From the NCBI RefSeq assembly GCF_003244875.1, contig NZ_LXXZ01000033.1, forward strand, positions 62,001 to 126,000: DNA of 64,000 bases, in the 5' to 3' direction. Below are positions 18,858 to 28,896 of this stretch, one piece after another. This stretch comes from Stenotrophomonas sepilia. Its GTDB lineage: Bacteria; Pseudomonadota; Gammaproteobacteria; Xanthomonadales; Xanthomonadaceae. The notes under the pieces were generated by a model that worked only from the letters and a program-made list of their open reading frames with translations, had not been told where the DNA came from and made no database searches. A program made the translations under genes and the position numbers. The first letter of the stretch is position 1. Each line of letters begins with the position of its first letter.

Positions 18858-19073
18858 ATGGCAATCGTTCTTTATGTCGGTGGTAGCAAGGATGGCGAGA
18901 AGGGCGTGGTGCCCTACGGCTTCAGCAAATCCCGCGCCGACACCGCGCTGGGGCCGGAGTTCTACACGGAGCGGTTCATGGAACTGCAGGGTGTCGGCAA
19001 GGTCCGCCTGATGGCCCTGGAAGGCATGCGTGACGACATCGTCATGCAGCGCGCCGCCCGCCACTACCGCTGA
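18858..19073 (+). CDS. Small conserved-looking hypothetical protein
   Basis: A 71-residue soluble protein of unknown function. A strong ribosome binding site TTGGAGGAAG lies 8 bases before ATG 18858, which supports real translation. The sequence begins MAIVLYVGGSKDGEKGVVPYGF and has no signal peptide, membrane segment or cysteine. Mixed charge (R/K and E/D balanced) suggests a small cytosolic protein. It has about 200 bases of non-coding sequence after it before tex. Its neighbours do not suggest a role. Confidence 0.75.
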   Translation: MAIVLYVGGSKDGEKGVVPYGFSKSRADTALGPEFYTERFMELQGVGKVRLMALEGMRDDIVMQRAARHYR

Positions 19074-19280
19074 CCGTCGCAACACGCGGCAGGGCGCGCC
19101 CACCATCGCGCGCCCGCGCCGGCATCCCAGCCCCGGGCCAGTCCGAGCCCGCTCTTTGCCAGGATGCCGGCGTCCAATCCGGCTTCGCCGCTGAACCTCG
19201 CCCCCTGTCAATGCCTTGTCCGGCTCCGTCGCGGATTGCCAGAATGGGGGCTTCCCGAAACGCGGCACAGACCTGAAGCA

Positions 19281-21668
19281 ATGCACGACGCCAAGAACGC
19301 CCAGAGCGCGCTCGCCCAGCAGATCGCCCAGACCATCGCCGACGAAATCGGTGCCCAGTCCGCCCAGGTACGCGCCGCCGTCGGCCTGCTCGACGAAGGC
19401 GCCAGCGTTCCGTTCATCGCGCGCTACCGCAAGGAAGTGACCGGTGGCCTGGACGACACCCAGCTGCGCAACCTGGAAACCCGGCTGACCTACCTGCGCG
19501 AGCTGGAGGACCGTCGCGCGGCGGTGCTGGCCAGCATCGGCGAGCAGGGCAAGCTCAGTGACGAGCTGCGCAATGACATCCTGGCCGCCGATACCAAGAG
19601 CCGGCTGGAAGACCTGTACCTGCCGTACAAGCCCAAGCGCCGCACCCGTGCGCAGATCGCCCGCGAGGCCGGCCTGGAGCCGTTGGCCGATGGCCTGCTG
19701 GCCGACCCGACGCAGGACCCGCAGACGTTCGCGGCCACCTTCGTCGACGCCGACAAGGGCGTGGCCGACGCCAAGTCCGCGTTGGAAGGCGCGCGCGCGA
19801 TCCTGATGGAGCGCTGGGGCGAAGACGCCGCGCTGGTCGGTGAACTGCGCACCTGGCTGGGCGAGACCGGCGTGATCCGTGCCCGCGTCGCCGAGGGCAA
19901 GGAAACCGAGGGCGCCAAGTACCGCGACTACTTCGAGCATGCCGAGGCGCTGGCGAAGATTCCGTCGCATCGCTTGCTGGCACTGTTCCGTGCGCGCCGC
20001 GAGGAGATCCTGTTCCTGGAACTGGACCCGGGCAGCGATGCCGAGGCTGGCCATCAGTACGCCGAAGGACGCGTGGCGCGCAAGGCCGGCATCGCCGACC
20101 AGGGCCGTGCCGCCGACCGCTGGCTGCTGGATGCGTGCCGGCTGACCTGGCGTGCCAAGCTGCACACCCATCTGCTGCTGGACCTGTTCAACCAAGCTCG
20201 CGAAAAGGCCGAAGCCGAAGCCATCGCGGTGTTCGGCGACAACCTGAAGGACCTGTTGCTGGCGGCACCCGCCGGCCCGAAGACCGTGCTCGGACTGGAC
20301 CCGGGCATCCGCACCGGCTGCAAGATCGCCGTGGTCGATGCCACCGGCAAGCTGGTCGCCACCGACACCATCTACCCGCACGAGCCGCGTCGCCAGTGGG
20401 AGCAGTCGCTGCAGACGATCAAGCAGCTGTGCGCCAAGCACAACGTGGAACTGATCGCGATCGGCAACGGCACTGCCAGCCGCGAAACCGACAAGCTGGC
20501 CGGTGAAGCGATCAAGGCCGCTGCCAACCCGAAGCTGCAGAAGGTAGTGGTCAGCGAGGCCGGGGCGTCGGTGTACTCGGCGTCCGAGTTCGCGGCCAGG
20601 GAGTTCCCGGAGCTGGACGTGTCGCTACGTGGGGCGGTGTCGATCGCCCGCCGCCTGCAGGACCCGCTGGCCGAACTGGTGAAGATCGAACCCAAGGCGA
20701 TCGGTGTCGGCCAGTACCAGCACGATGTGGATCAGTACCGCCTGGCGCGCGCGCTGGATGCCCGCGTGGAGGACTGCGTGAACGCGGTGGGCGTGTACGT
20801 GAACACCGCTTCGGCTGCACTGTTGTCGCGGGTGTCCGGCCTGTCGGCCACGGTGGCCGAGAACATCGTGCGCCACCGTGATGCGAACGGCCCGTTCAAG
20901 CGCCGCAAGGACCTGCTGAAGGTCGCGCGCCTGGGCGAGAAGACCTTTGAACAGTGCGCGGGCTTCCTGCGCATTGCCGACGGTGATGAACCGCTGGATG
21001 CTTCGGCGGTACACCCGGAAGCCTACCCGGTGGTCGAGCGCATCGTTGCCAGCACCGCGCGCCCGATCAAGGCGCTGATCGGTGATGGCAGCTTCCTGCG
21101 CGGCCTGAAGGCCGAGCAGTTCACCGATGCCACCTTCGGCGTGCCGACCGTGCGTGACATCCTCAAGGAACTGGAGAAGCCGGGCCGAGACCCACGCCCC
21201 GAGTTCAAGGCGGCACGATTCGCCGAGGGCGTCGAGGACATCAAGGACCTGCGCGAGGGCATGGTGCTCGAGGGTGTGGTCAGCAACGTGGCGGCCTTCG
21301 GTGCCTTCGTCGATATCGGTGTGCACCAGGATGGCCTGATCCACATATCGGCACTTTCCGATACGTTCGTGAAGGACCCGCGCGACGTGGTCAAGGCCGG
21401 CGATATCGTCAAGGTGAAGGTGCTGGAGGTGGACGTGGCGCGCAAGCGCATCGCCCTGACCCGGCGCCTGGACGATACCCCCGGGCAAGCCACCAGCCGC
21501 CCGGGACAGCGTGATGAGCGCGGTCATGGGCAGGGTCCGCGCCGCGATGCAGGCGGCCAGAACCGCGGGCTGAACCGGGGTCAAGGCAATGGTGGCCGTC
21601 CCGCCGCGTCCGCGCCCCCGGCCAACAACGCCCTGGCCGAGGCCTTCGCGCGCGCCAAGCGCAGTTGA
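19281..21668 (+). CDS. tex: Transcription accessory protein Tex
   Basis: RNA-binding transcription accessory protein. The 795-residue product has the N-terminal helical Tex domain ([19 protein letters not shown]), the YqgF/RNase H-like domain ([18 protein letters not shown], about 340-470), two helix-hairpin-helix motifs around [19 protein letters not shown] and [23 protein letters not shown], and a C-terminal S1 domain ([31 protein letters not shown]). The last 60 residues are a glycine- and arginine-rich tail. ATG 19281 is preferred over 19164 because similarity starts just after it. Family length is about 780. Confidence 0.95.
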   Translation: MHDAKNAQSALAQQIAQTIADEIGAQSAQVRAAVGLLDEGASVPFIARYRKEVTGGLDDTQLRNLETRLTYLRELEDRRAAVLASIGEQGKLSDELRNDILAADTKSRLEDLYLPYKPKRRTRAQIAREAGLEPLADGLLADPTQDPQTFAATFVDADKGVADAKSALEGARAILMERWGEDAALVGELRTWLGETGVIRARVAEGKETEGAKYRDYFEHAEALAKIPSHRLLALFRARREEILFLELDPGSDAEAGHQYAEGRVARKAGIADQGRAADRWLLDACRLTWRAKLHTHLLLDLFNQAREKAEAEAIAVFGDNLKDLLLAAPAGPKTVLGLDPGIRTGCKIAVVDATGKLVATDTIYPHEPRRQWEQSLQTIKQLCAKHNVELIAIGNGTASRETDKLAGEAIKAAANPKLQKVVVSEAGASVYSASEFAAREFPELDVSLRGAVSIARRLQDPLAELVKIEPKAIGVGQYQHDVDQYRLARALDARVEDCVNAVGVYVNTASAALLSRVSGLSATVAENIVRHRDANGPFKRRKDLLKVARLGEKTFEQCAGFLRIADGDEPLDASAVHPEAYPVVERIVASTARPIKALIGDGSFLRGLKAEQFTDATFGVPTVRDILKELEKPGRDPRPEFKAARFAEGVEDIKDLREGMVLEGVVSNVAAFGAFVDIGVHQDGLIHISALSDTFVKDPRDVVKAGDIVKVKVLEVDVARKRIALTRRLDDTPGQATSRPGQRDERGHGQGPRRDAGGQNRGLNRGQGNGGRPAASAPPANNALAEAFARAKRS

Positions 21669-21876
21669 GGACCGCGTTCCCCGTCACACTTGATTCATGG
21701 CGGGGGACTTGTCGATTTTCCCCGTGATTGCGCACACTTGCGCTTGAGGGGAGGCGTCCGGCCACCCCGCTGTTGCTGGGGAGGGCCATGACGCCAGCAC
21801 CACCCGTTGCTCGTACCGGCGGTCGCAGCGCTGCGCTGCGTTCGGCGCCTGCCCGTGCCGGCAGGAGACCGGATTG

Positions 21877-24066
21877 ATGCCGGGCCAGGGCATCCACGGC
21901 AATGGACTGCTGGAGCGCCGCCTGCAGGAGCTGGCGGAAGAGCGTCGCCGCCTGGCGATGATCATCGACGGTACCGCCGCGGGAACCTGGGAATGGAACG
22001 TGCAGACCGGCGAGATGCGGGTCAATGCGCGCTGGGCCGAGATCGTCGGTTACCGCCTGGAAGAGCTGGAACCCATCTGCCAGAAGACGTTCCTGAGGCT
22101 GGTCCATCCCGATGACATTGCGTTGTCCGATGCTGCGCTGGACGACCATTTCCAAGGGCGCAGCGACAACTACGCCTGCCTGCTGCGCATGCGCCACAGG
22201 AACGGCCAGTGGATCTGGATCCAGGACCGTGGCCGCGTCTTTGAATGGGACGGGCAGGGCAAGCCGCTGTGGATGGCCGGTGCCCATGCCGACGTCACCG
22301 AGCTGCAGCAGGCGAGACAGGACGCGGCCGAAACCCGCCAACGCCTGCAGGCCGTGGTCGATGCGTCCGATGAGGTAGCGGTGATCGCCACCGATACCGA
22401 TGGCACCATCACCCTGTTCAACACGGGTGCGGAGCGCCTGCTGGGCTACAGCGCAGCGGAGGTGGTCGGCCAGCGCCGGCTCGATGCGTTCCACGATCCG
22501 GAGGAACTGAATGCCTGGCTGGAGCCGCTGGCCGATGCCGAGGGCAACCTTCCCGACGTGTTCGAAGCGCTCAGTGCCCGCGCTGACGGGCAGACCTACT
22601 CGCGGCAGTGGACGTTGCTGCGCAAGGAGGGCCTGCCACGCCAGGTGCGCCTGTCGATCAGCCGCATGGAAGGTGCCGATGGCGCACGCATCGGCTACGT
22701 CGGCATGGCCATCGACATCACCGAAATTCTGCAGGCACGGGCCGAGGCGCGGCTGTCGGCGGAGAAGTTCGCCGGTGCATTCACGTCGGCGGCGTTGGGC
22801 ATGGCGCTGGTGTCGCTGGAGGGGCGTTGGCTGGACGTCAATGATGCGCTGTGCCGGATCCTGGGTTACCCGCGCGAAGAGCTGCTGCAGGTCGACTTCC
22901 AGCGCCTGACCCATCCCGATGACCTGCAGACCGACCTGGCCCTGGTGCAGGACCTGCTGGCCGGACGGCGCAGCCATTACCACCTTGAAAAGCGCTATCT
23001 CGACCGCGACGGCCGCATCATCTGGGCGCGGCTGTCGGTGTCGCTGGTGCGCAGCGAGCATGGCCAGCCGCTGCACTTCGTGTCGCAGATCCAGGACATC
23101 ACCGCCCAGCGCAGCAGTGAGCAACGCCTGTTCGAGAGCGAACAGCGCAGCCGCATCACCCTGGATGCGGTGGCCGACCTGGTGCTCAGCGTCAACCTTG
23201 ACGGCCGCATCGACTATGCCAACGCGGCCGCGGTACGCACCCTGGCCGGTGATGGCGCGCTGTCGCTGGCCGGGCACAAGGTGCAGGACGTGCTGGCGCT
23301 GACCACCGAGTACGCGCCCGGCTCGGTACTGGATGTGTCGGTACTGCTGGACCCGGAGAGCAACGCGGTGGACCTGCACGCCGACCTGCTGCTGCGCCTG
23401 GGCACGGCAACGGTGCCGGTGGACCTGACGCGGGCCTGGCTGCGCGATGACGAAGGCCATGTGCGCGGCGCGGTGTGGGTGCTGCGCGACGACACCCAGC
23501 AGCGGGCGCGGCAGCGCGAAGCCCGCCACCTGGCCGAGATCGATCCACTCACCGAACTGAGCAACCGCCGCGGTTTCGAGGTGCACCTGCAGCAGGCGAT
23601 CACCCGCGTCGAGCGCACCGGGCAGGCCGCCTCGCTGATGTACATCGATCTGGACCGCTTCAAGCCGGTCAACGACACCTGGGGCCACCTGGCCGGCGAT
23701 GCCGTGCTGTGGGCGGTGGCCAGTGTGCTGCGACATGGTGTGCGTGATTCGGACGTGGTGGCGCGGCTGGGCGGCGACGAGTTCGCGGTGATCCTGTCCG
23801 GGTGTACGCCGCGTCGTGCCGCACGGATCGGCGGTGAACTCCTGCAGACCCTGTCAGCGCTGTCCATCCCGTGGGATCAGCATCGGCTGCGGGTCGGTGC
23901 CAGCATCGGCATCGCGCCCCTGGCGGGGGGCATGAGCGTGGACCAGGCAGTGGCCGCTGCCGATGCACAGTGCTACCGGGCCAAGGCGCTGGGGCGCAAC
24001 AACGTGCAGGTGCAGGGCGAGCTGTCGGAGCTTCCAGGCGACGATGCCGATGCCGCCCAGGACTGA
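21877..24066 (+). CDS. Multi-PAS diguanylate cyclase
   Basis: Makes c-di-GMP from two GTP in response to an unknown signal. The 729-residue soluble protein carries at least three PAS domains (about residues 25-145, 150-285, 300-425) and a weaker fourth (430-545), then a GGDEF domain. The active motif GGDEF is at 632-636, with the inhibitory RxxD site (RDSD) five residues before it and DPLTELSNRRGF at the start of the domain. No EAL domain or membrane segment is seen, so signals are probably cytosolic. ATG 21877 is one codon after an alternative TTG. Confidence 0.93.
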   Translation: MPGQGIHGNGLLERRLQELAEERRRLAMIIDGTAAGTWEWNVQTGEMRVNARWAEIVGYRLEELEPICQKTFLRLVHPDDIALSDAALDDHFQGRSDNYACLLRMRHRNGQWIWIQDRGRVFEWDGQGKPLWMAGAHADVTELQQARQDAAETRQRLQAVVDASDEVAVIATDTDGTITLFNTGAERLLGYSAAEVVGQRRLDAFHDPEELNAWLEPLADAEGNLPDVFEALSARADGQTYSRQWTLLRKEGLPRQVRLSISRMEGADGARIGYVGMAIDITEILQARAEARLSAEKFAGAFTSAALGMALVSLEGRWLDVNDALCRILGYPREELLQVDFQRLTHPDDLQTDLALVQDLLAGRRSHYHLEKRYLDRDGRIIWARLSVSLVRSEHGQPLHFVSQIQDITAQRSSEQRLFESEQRSRITLDAVADLVLSVNLDGRIDYANAAAVRTLAGDGALSLAGHKVQDVLALTTEYAPGSVLDVSVLLDPESNAVDLHADLLLRLGTATVPVDLTRAWLRDDEGHVRGAVWVLRDDTQQRARQREARHLAEIDPLTELSNRRGFEVHLQQAITRVERTGQAASLMYIDLDRFKPVNDTWGHLAGDAVLWAVASVLRHGVRDSDVVARLGGDEFAVILSGCTPRRAARIGGELLQTLSALSIPWDQHRLRVGASIGIAPLAGGMSVDQAVAAADAQCYRAKALGRNNVQVQGELSELPGDDADAAQD

Positions 24067-24128
24067 TCTCAGTCTGTGAGAGGACGCGCGCGAATACTGT
24101 GCGCATCTCCCCTGAAGCAGGTGAACCC

Positions 24129-24431
24129 ATGAATGCCTGGAACCCGGTTGCGGTACGCATGTTCATCCCGGCGCTGGTCGGCTGGTGCCTGGCGCTGGCC
24201 ACCTGCCTGCGCGCCGAACAGCTGCGCGGCGACCCGTACGCGCAGGCGTTGTTGCCCGTATTGCAGCAAGGCGCGGTCGCGCTGCTGGTCCTGAGCCTGG
24301 CCTGCACGGTTGCGGCCTGCGTGTTGCTGTGGCGGCATGGCCGCGGCGACGGCGGGCGTCTCGCTTCCGGCACTACACCCGTGCCGCGTCCATCAGCAGG
24401 ACCCGGCACGGTGCGCGCTGGAACGCGTTGA
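24129..24431 (+). CDS. Small two-helix membrane protein, unknown
   Basis: Predicted 100-residue membrane protein with two hydrophobic segments (VRMFIPALVGWCLALATCL and VLQQGAVALLVLSLACTVAACVLLW). The C-terminal 28 residues are Gly/Pro/Arg-rich and overlap the convergent monooxygenase gene by 59 bases, so this tail may not be real or may reflect a frameshift. ATG 24129 has only a weak upstream site (AAGCAGGTGAACCC). No family recognised. Confidence 0.5.
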   Translation: MNAWNPVAVRMFIPALVGWCLALATCLRAEQLRGDPYAQALLPVLQQGAVALLVLSLACTVAACVLLWRHGRGDGGRLASGTTPVPRPSAGPGTVRAGTR

Positions 24432-24663
24432 TCTGAGGCACCAGACGCTGGAAGTGCTCGCTGGCGCAATGGATATCCAGAGCGTCGCGGTCCGGCCATT
24501 GCTCGATGAAGACGAAATGCCCGGGGTCCTTCTGGTCGACGAACAGTTCATAGCCGAGGCAGAGCGGCTCTCGCCGCGTGCATGCGACCAGCTCGCGGTA
24601 CAGGGGAAGCACGGTGTCCACCGCATCGGGATGGATGAAATCCTCGGCGATCACTTTCAGCAT
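24373..24663 (-). CDS. Antibiotic biosynthesis monooxygenase-type protein
   Basis: A 96-residue protein with the ABM (dimeric alpha-beta barrel) pattern: EDFIHPDAVDTVLPLYRELVACTRREPLCLGYELFVDQKDPGHFVFIEQWPDRDALDIHCASEHFQRLV. The central VFIEQWPDRDALDIHxxSEHFQ is typical of YgiN-like quinol monooxygenases. Such proteins oxidise quinols without cofactors or serve as stress-linked dioxygenase-like enzymes; substrate unknown here. Start ATG 24663. Its stop overlaps the convergent small gene. Confidence 0.85.
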   Translation of the reverse strand: MLKVIAEDFIHPDAVDTVLPLYRELVACTRREPLCLGYELFVDQKDPGHFVFIEQWPDRDALDIHCASEHFQRLVPQINAFQRAPCRVLLMDAARV

Positions 24664-24724
24664 GTCGGCACCTGCAGACGGGCCTTGCAGGATAGTGCCA
24701 GCGCATCGCGTGCACCTATCCTGG

Positions 24725-25813
24725 TCAACGCAATACCGTGTCCGTACTGACCAGCTGCACGTCGTGCATCTGATTGAGGTAGGCCTCGTAGTAGCCCTTG
24801 TGCGAGGCACCGACGATGGCCAGCATTCGGCTGCCAGGGTGCAGGCCCAGCACGTCGCGGACGTTGGCGACCATGCGCAGGTTGCGGGTTTCCCAGTAAC
24901 CGACATACATCCGGCCGAACGCCTTGGAGGACGGCTCGACGAGCGTCGCGCCGAAGTCGCTCTGGTACGCTGCCATCGCTGCCGCGGGGCTGTTGTAATC
25001 CCGATACAGCGCCATGACGCCGCCGGGCTTGTCCAGATTGGCCACGAGGCGTTCATCGGCCTCCCGTCGCGCCCGCAAGTACGTATTGTTCCAGGCACCG
25101 GTGATGGCTGCACTGGCCGCCGCCTTATCCTCTGCCGGTGTGGGAGAATCGGCCGTGTGGTCGTCCACGGCCCACAGCCGTTCATGCCCGAGGCGGGCGG
25201 CAACGACGGCGGCGATCAGGCTGGTTTCATTGCGGCGGACCAGGCCTTTGCCGAGGATCTCGACCAGGGCCGGCGTCAGCCCATCGCCGGCTTTGCGCTC
25301 GGACGCAGGCAGGCGCAGCCATTGCACCTGCGCCGAGCCGCGTTCGCCCGCAGCCAGGAACAATGCGGCGAGCCGACGACGCTGGGCGGGCGTCGGCTCG
25401 TCCGGCCATGTCGCAAGCAGGCGCTCGGCCTGGGCGTTCGCTGAAGGCACGTCCAGGCCCGTGGCAGCCTGCGCAGCGGTGGTGTCGAAGCAGTAGGTGG
25501 CCACGCTCTCCGCATAGCGTTCCGGGTAGCGACGCATGGAATCGCACTGGAGGCCGGACAGGTCTTCGGTGGCGATCAGCCCGGGCTTCCAGGCGACCAG
25601 TCGCTGCAGCAACGGTTCAAGCAAGGCGGGCTGGAAGGACTTTGGCAGGCCGGACAGGTGGGCGGTGCCCAGTACCAGCACCTCGTTCGGTCGCCCTGCA
25701 GGCGGCCCCTTCAGCTGGTCCGGCTGGAAGGCGGGCCGATAGGTGGCATCGGCAGCGAGGGCGCCGGTACTGCACAGGCCCAGGATCAGGAAGCTGGCCA
25801 AGCGTGGGAACAT
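24725..25813 (-). CDS. DUF5694 family secreted protein (TraB-like fold)
   Basis: A 362-residue protein with a signal peptide (LASFLILGLCSTGALA, cleavage near residue 21). The opening NEVLVLGTAHLSGLP and the end GSRMLAIVGASHKGYYEAYL follow the paired histidine pattern (GTAHLS, GASH) of the TraB/GumN-like fold and match DUF5694. The conserved TEDLSGLQC motif about residue 83 may hold catalytic acidic residues. Function for the family is unknown; a metal-dependent protease-like role is only a suggestion. The gene is single, transcribed towards the monooxygenase gene. Confidence 0.8.
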   Translation of the reverse strand: MFPRLASFLILGLCSTGALAADATYRPAFQPDQLKGPPAGRPNEVLVLGTAHLSGLPKSFQPALLEPLLQRLVAWKPGLIATEDLSGLQCDSMRRYPERYAESVATYCFDTTAAQAATGLDVPSANAQAERLLATWPDEPTPAQRRRLAALFLAAGERGSAQVQWLRLPASERKAGDGLTPALVEILGKGLVRRNETSLIAAVVAARLGHERLWAVDDHTADSPTPAEDKAAASAAITGAWNNTYLRARREADERLVANLDKPGGVMALYRDYNSPAAAMAAYQSDFGATLVEPSSKAFGRMYVGYWETRNLRMVANVRDVLGLHPGSRMLAIVGASHKGYYEAYLNQMHDVQLVSTDTVLR

Positions 25814-26345
25814 GCGATCTCCGTGTCAGTGAGCGTCCTGCGGTTCGCTGCATGCTGGCCATTTTCACCTGCCATGGAATCGCCCGTTGGTCATGCAAAC
25901 CTTTTGGGCTTGAACTGCATCGGCGTGCCGGGCAAGGCTATGCTCAGTGACGGCGGCAACGCGCGATATGTTCCGTGACGACAACCCTTGCCCCGCCGAG
26001 CGTGAGCAGAATGTGAAGTACATCGCGATTGTCTACCGCGTCCCTGCAGCCGCATCTGAAGTTGCGACGGACGTCGCGTAATCCGGCTAAAGCCACCGAT
26101 CGCCTCGCCGATACTCCCTCTGGATCCCGCTCCAGTCACCCGCCGCAGGACCCCAGGCCGTCCCCGATGGTCGGCCCGCGCTGTGTGTTCCGCCGCTCCC
26201 AGATGCCGATCGCACCCGCAGCAGACGTTCGTGGCAGTCGCTCGAGAGGTGCCGGTCGGCACCTGTAGTCCCTGGCACCTGAAGTTGCCGCCGGGCATCC
26301 CGCCCGTCGGGTCGCAACCGCTTACCGGACACCGAGGATCAGACA
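25814..26345. other. Divergent intergenic region upstream of the chemoreceptor gene
   Basis: About 530 bases without a convincing gene. It contains the sigma-28 promoter described at 26088-26114 and otherwise nothing I can assign. Small open frames overlap it on both strands but none has a ribosome binding site or family similarity. Confidence 0.6.
26088..26114 (+). promoter_or_regulatory. Sigma-28 (FliA) promoter
   Basis: TAAA (26088-26091), a 15-base spacer and GCCGATAC (26107-26114) match the flagellar sigma consensus TAAA-N15-GCCGATAA at 11 of 12 positions. The transcript would start near 26122 and carry about 225 bases of leader before the chemoreceptor gene at 26346. Chemotaxis genes are typical sigma-28 targets. 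Confidence 0.72.
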
Positions 26346-28172
26346 ATGCTCATTCCAGGCTTCACGGCGGGCGCGCAGGCACCGGCCGAGCTGCATACCC
26401 GTTGGTCGCCGTGGCGTGCCCTGCTGGGCGCGCTGGCGCCCCAGCACCGCACCGGCGCGGAGGCCGTGTCCGACGGCCGTGCCGAGCTGGAAGCCCAGGT
26501 CGCGGCGCTGCACCGGGTTCAGGCGGTCATCGAGTTCGCCCTCGATGGCACCATCCTGCAGGCCAATGACAACTTCCTGCAGGCGATGGGCTACCGGCTG
26601 GAGGAGATCCAGGGAAAGCATCATTCCCTGTTCGTCGATCCCGAGCAGGCGCGCAGCGCCGAGTACCGCGACTTCTGGGCGCGGCTGGGGCGTGGCGAAT
26701 ATGACGCTGGCCAGTACCGGCGCTTCGGCAAGGGCCAGCGCGAGATCTGGATCCAGGCCTCGTACAACCCGGTGCTGGAGCGGCAGGGGCGGCCTTACAA
26801 GGTGGTCAAGTTCGCCACCGACATCACCGCGCAGAAGCTGCAGGCGGCCGACTCGGCCGGGCAGCTGGCGGCGATCGACAAGTCGCAGGCGGTGATCGAG
26901 TTCGGCATGGACGGTCGCATCCTTTCGGCCAACGACAACTTCCTGGCCGCCACCGGCTACAGCCTGGACGACGTGCGTGGCCAGCACCACTCGCTGTTCG
27001 TCGAGCCCGAGTATCGTGGCAGTGCCGAGTATCGCCAGTTCTGGGAGAAGCTCGGCCGTGGCGAATACGATGCCGGCCAGTACCGGCGCCTCGGCAAGGG
27101 CGGGCGCGAGGTCTGGATCCAGGCGTCCTACAACCCGATCCTGGATCTCAATGGAAAGCCGTTCAAGGTCGTCAAGTACGCCACCGACATCACCGCGCAG
27201 GTGCATGAGAACCAGGCCATGCAGCGCGCCGTGGCGCAGACCCGTGAAGTGGTGGCGGCCGCGAAGGAGGGCGACCTGACCCGGCGCGTGGCCACCGCCG
27301 ACAAGCACGGGCCGATCGCCGAGCTGTGCGAAGGCGTGAATTCGCTGGTCGAGGCGATGGCTGCGATCATCGGCCAGATCAAGTTCGCCGCCGACACCAT
27401 CGCCGTCGGTGCCACCGAGATCGCGCAGGGCAACAGCGATCTGTCGCAGCGCACCGAGCAGCAGGCAGCGTCGCTTGAGGAGACCGCCGTGTCGATGAAG
27501 GGCCTGGCCGAGACCGTGCAGCGCACCGCGAGCAACGCACGGCAGGCCAGTCAGCTGGCCGGTGGGGCTGCCGATGTCGCTGCGCGTGGCGGCAACGTGG
27601 TGCACGAAGTGGTCGAGACCATGGCGGTGATCAACGCATCCTCGCGGCGCATCGTCGACATCATCGGCGTGATCGACGGCATCGCTTTCCAGACCAACAT
27701 CCTTGCGCTGAACGCGGCGGTGGAGGCGGCGCGTGCGGGCGAACACGGGCGTGGCTTCGCCGTGGTCGCCACCGAGATCCGCGAACTGTCGCAGCGCTCG
27801 GCCAGTGCCGCCAAGGAGATCAAGCAGCTGATCGATGCGTCGGTGGCCAATGTCGGTGCCGGCACCGCGCAGGTTGAGAGCGCCGGCCGCACCATGGACG
27901 AGATCGTGCTCAACGTGCGCCGGGTCAGTGACCTGATGTCCGAGATCAGCACGGCCGCACAGCAGCAGAGCGACGACATCCAGCAGATGAACCACGCTGT
28001 CGATCTTATCGACCAGGGCACCCAGCAGAACGCTGCGCTGGTCGAGGAAGCCTCGGCCGCGGCGCGCAGCATGGAGGAGCAGTCAGCGCAGCTTCTGCAG
28101 ACCGTGGCCAGCTTCCGCGTGCAGGGTGGGGCGGGGCACCTGCATGGCGCGGCGGTGCTGCGCGCGGTCTAG
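26346..28172 (+). CDS. Soluble PAS-PAS methyl-accepting chemotaxis protein (BdlA-like)
   Basis: Cytosolic chemoreceptor of 608 residues. Two near-identical PAS domains (about 55-165 and 175-285, each with NDNFLxAxGY, [22 protein letters not shown] and EYDAGQYRR) are followed by a HAMP-like linker (EGDLTRRV) and the MCP signalling domain (about 340-590) with the conserved tip [28 protein letters not shown]. No transmembrane segment is present. This PAS-PAS-MCP plan is that of the Pseudomonas biofilm-dispersal protein BdlA. The signal could be haem, flavin or small ligand via PAS. Transcription is probably from the sigma-28 promoter upstream. Confidence 0.92.
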   Translation: MLIPGFTAGAQAPAELHTRWSPWRALLGALAPQHRTGAEAVSDGRAELEAQVAALHRVQAVIEFALDGTILQANDNFLQAMGYRLEEIQGKHHSLFVDPEQARSAEYRDFWARLGRGEYDAGQYRRFGKGQREIWIQASYNPVLERQGRPYKVVKFATDITAQKLQAADSAGQLAAIDKSQAVIEFGMDGRILSANDNFLAATGYSLDDVRGQHHSLFVEPEYRGSAEYRQFWEKLGRGEYDAGQYRRLGKGGREVWIQASYNPILDLNGKPFKVVKYATDITAQVHENQAMQRAVAQTREVVAAAKEGDLTRRVATADKHGPIAELCEGVNSLVEAMAAIIGQIKFAADTIAVGATEIAQGNSDLSQRTEQQAASLEETAVSMKGLAETVQRTASNARQASQLAGGAADVAARGGNVVHEVVETMAVINASSRRIVDIIGVIDGIAFQTNILALNAAVEAARAGEHGRGFAVVATEIRELSQRSASAAKEIKQLIDASVANVGAGTAQVESAGRTMDEIVLNVRRVSDLMSEISTAAQQQSDDIQQMNHAVDLIDQGTQQNAALVEEASAAARSMEEQSAQLLQTVASFRVQGGAGHLHGAAVLRAV

Positions 28173-28189
28173 GCCCGGCGGTCGGAGTG

Positions 28190-28620
28190 TTGTTCCCCGG
28201 CCTCGTGGGTCGGCCTGCTCATGCGCAGCCTGCCAGGCTACGCCGATGCTGATGGTCACATGGGCCTCAGCGGCGGGCAGGGCGGCGGCTTCCACGGCGG
28301 CGCGCAGGCGCTCGCAGGGCGGCGATGAATTCCTCGCCGCCGTCGCGGGCCAGCAGGTCATCACCACGTTGCGGGCAGCCGTCGAGGATCGCGGCGACCA
28401 CCTGCAGGTTGTTGGCGTCCCCAGCGCCCGGCGCTGATCGGATGCATCAGCCAGATAGCGGGCGATCTGCAGCGCCATCGCCCGTTCGGAAACGTCGCCC
28501 CAGCTGGTGTGCTCGGTCACGCCCGGCAGCGAGAAGTAGTGGGACCGGGCGACGGCGTCGGACGCCCGCAGGAGGGGCAGCCGCGCGGGCAGGGCATGCT
28601 GGGGCATGCTTGCCAGTGTC
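28190..28620 (-). pseudogene. Degenerate GGDEF-domain fragment
   Basis: Parts of a diguanylate cyclase domain lie in different frames on the minus strand. One frame holds a GD-x-NNLQVVAAILDGCPQ block and LLARDGGEEF (the active loop, near 28330-28345); after a shift near 28310 another frame holds ERLRAAVEAAALPAAEAHVTI and SIGVAWQ. A second shift is near 28430, where the flanking upstream frame reads ARYLADASDQRRAL. The normal domain C-terminus is missing. I conclude that this is a decayed copy. Boundaries are approximate. Confidence 0.6.
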
Positions 28621-28644
28621 GTGCGCTCGAGTCCAGGAAATGCA

Positions 28645-28671
28645 AAAGGCCAGGTCATGGACCTGGCCTTT
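28645..28671 (-). terminator. Terminator of tRNA-Leu
   Basis: AAGGCCAGGTC and its complement enclose a CATG-centred loop; on the minus strand the stem ends in TTTTGCATTT. It lies 8 bases beyond the tRNA-Leu 3' end, the normal position for an intrinsic terminator. Confidence 0.85.
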
Positions 28672-28678
28672 GATGCAG

Positions 28679-28764
28679 TGGTGCCGGTGAAAGGACTCGA
28701 ACCTTCATGGGGTCACCCCCGGCTGATTTTGAGTCAGCTGCGTATACCATTCCGCCACACCGGC
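28679..28764 (-). tRNA. tRNA-Leu (CAA)
   Basis: 86-base sequence with acceptor GCCGGTG/CACCGGC, encoded CCA, TTCGAGTCC T-loop and long variable arm (GGGGGTGACCCC) of a class II tRNA. The anticodon loop is CTCAAAA, giving CAA to read UUG codons. Confidence 0.95.
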
Positions 28765-28896
28765 AGGCAGCGTGCGAGTGTAACCGAGGTCGGCAGGCGA
28801 TGCATAGTAGGAGGGCCTATGAGGGCGGTTTCTGTCGGCATTGGCCCCTTGATAGCTATACTCCCAGCGTGCAATTGCCTCCAGGAGCGGTAGCCG

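Noticed and set aside
28083-28658. 191-codon minus frame as an intact gene
   Set aside because: Only parts look like a GGDEF domain, in different frames, and the frame includes the end of the chemoreceptor gene on the other strand; described as a pseudogene instead.
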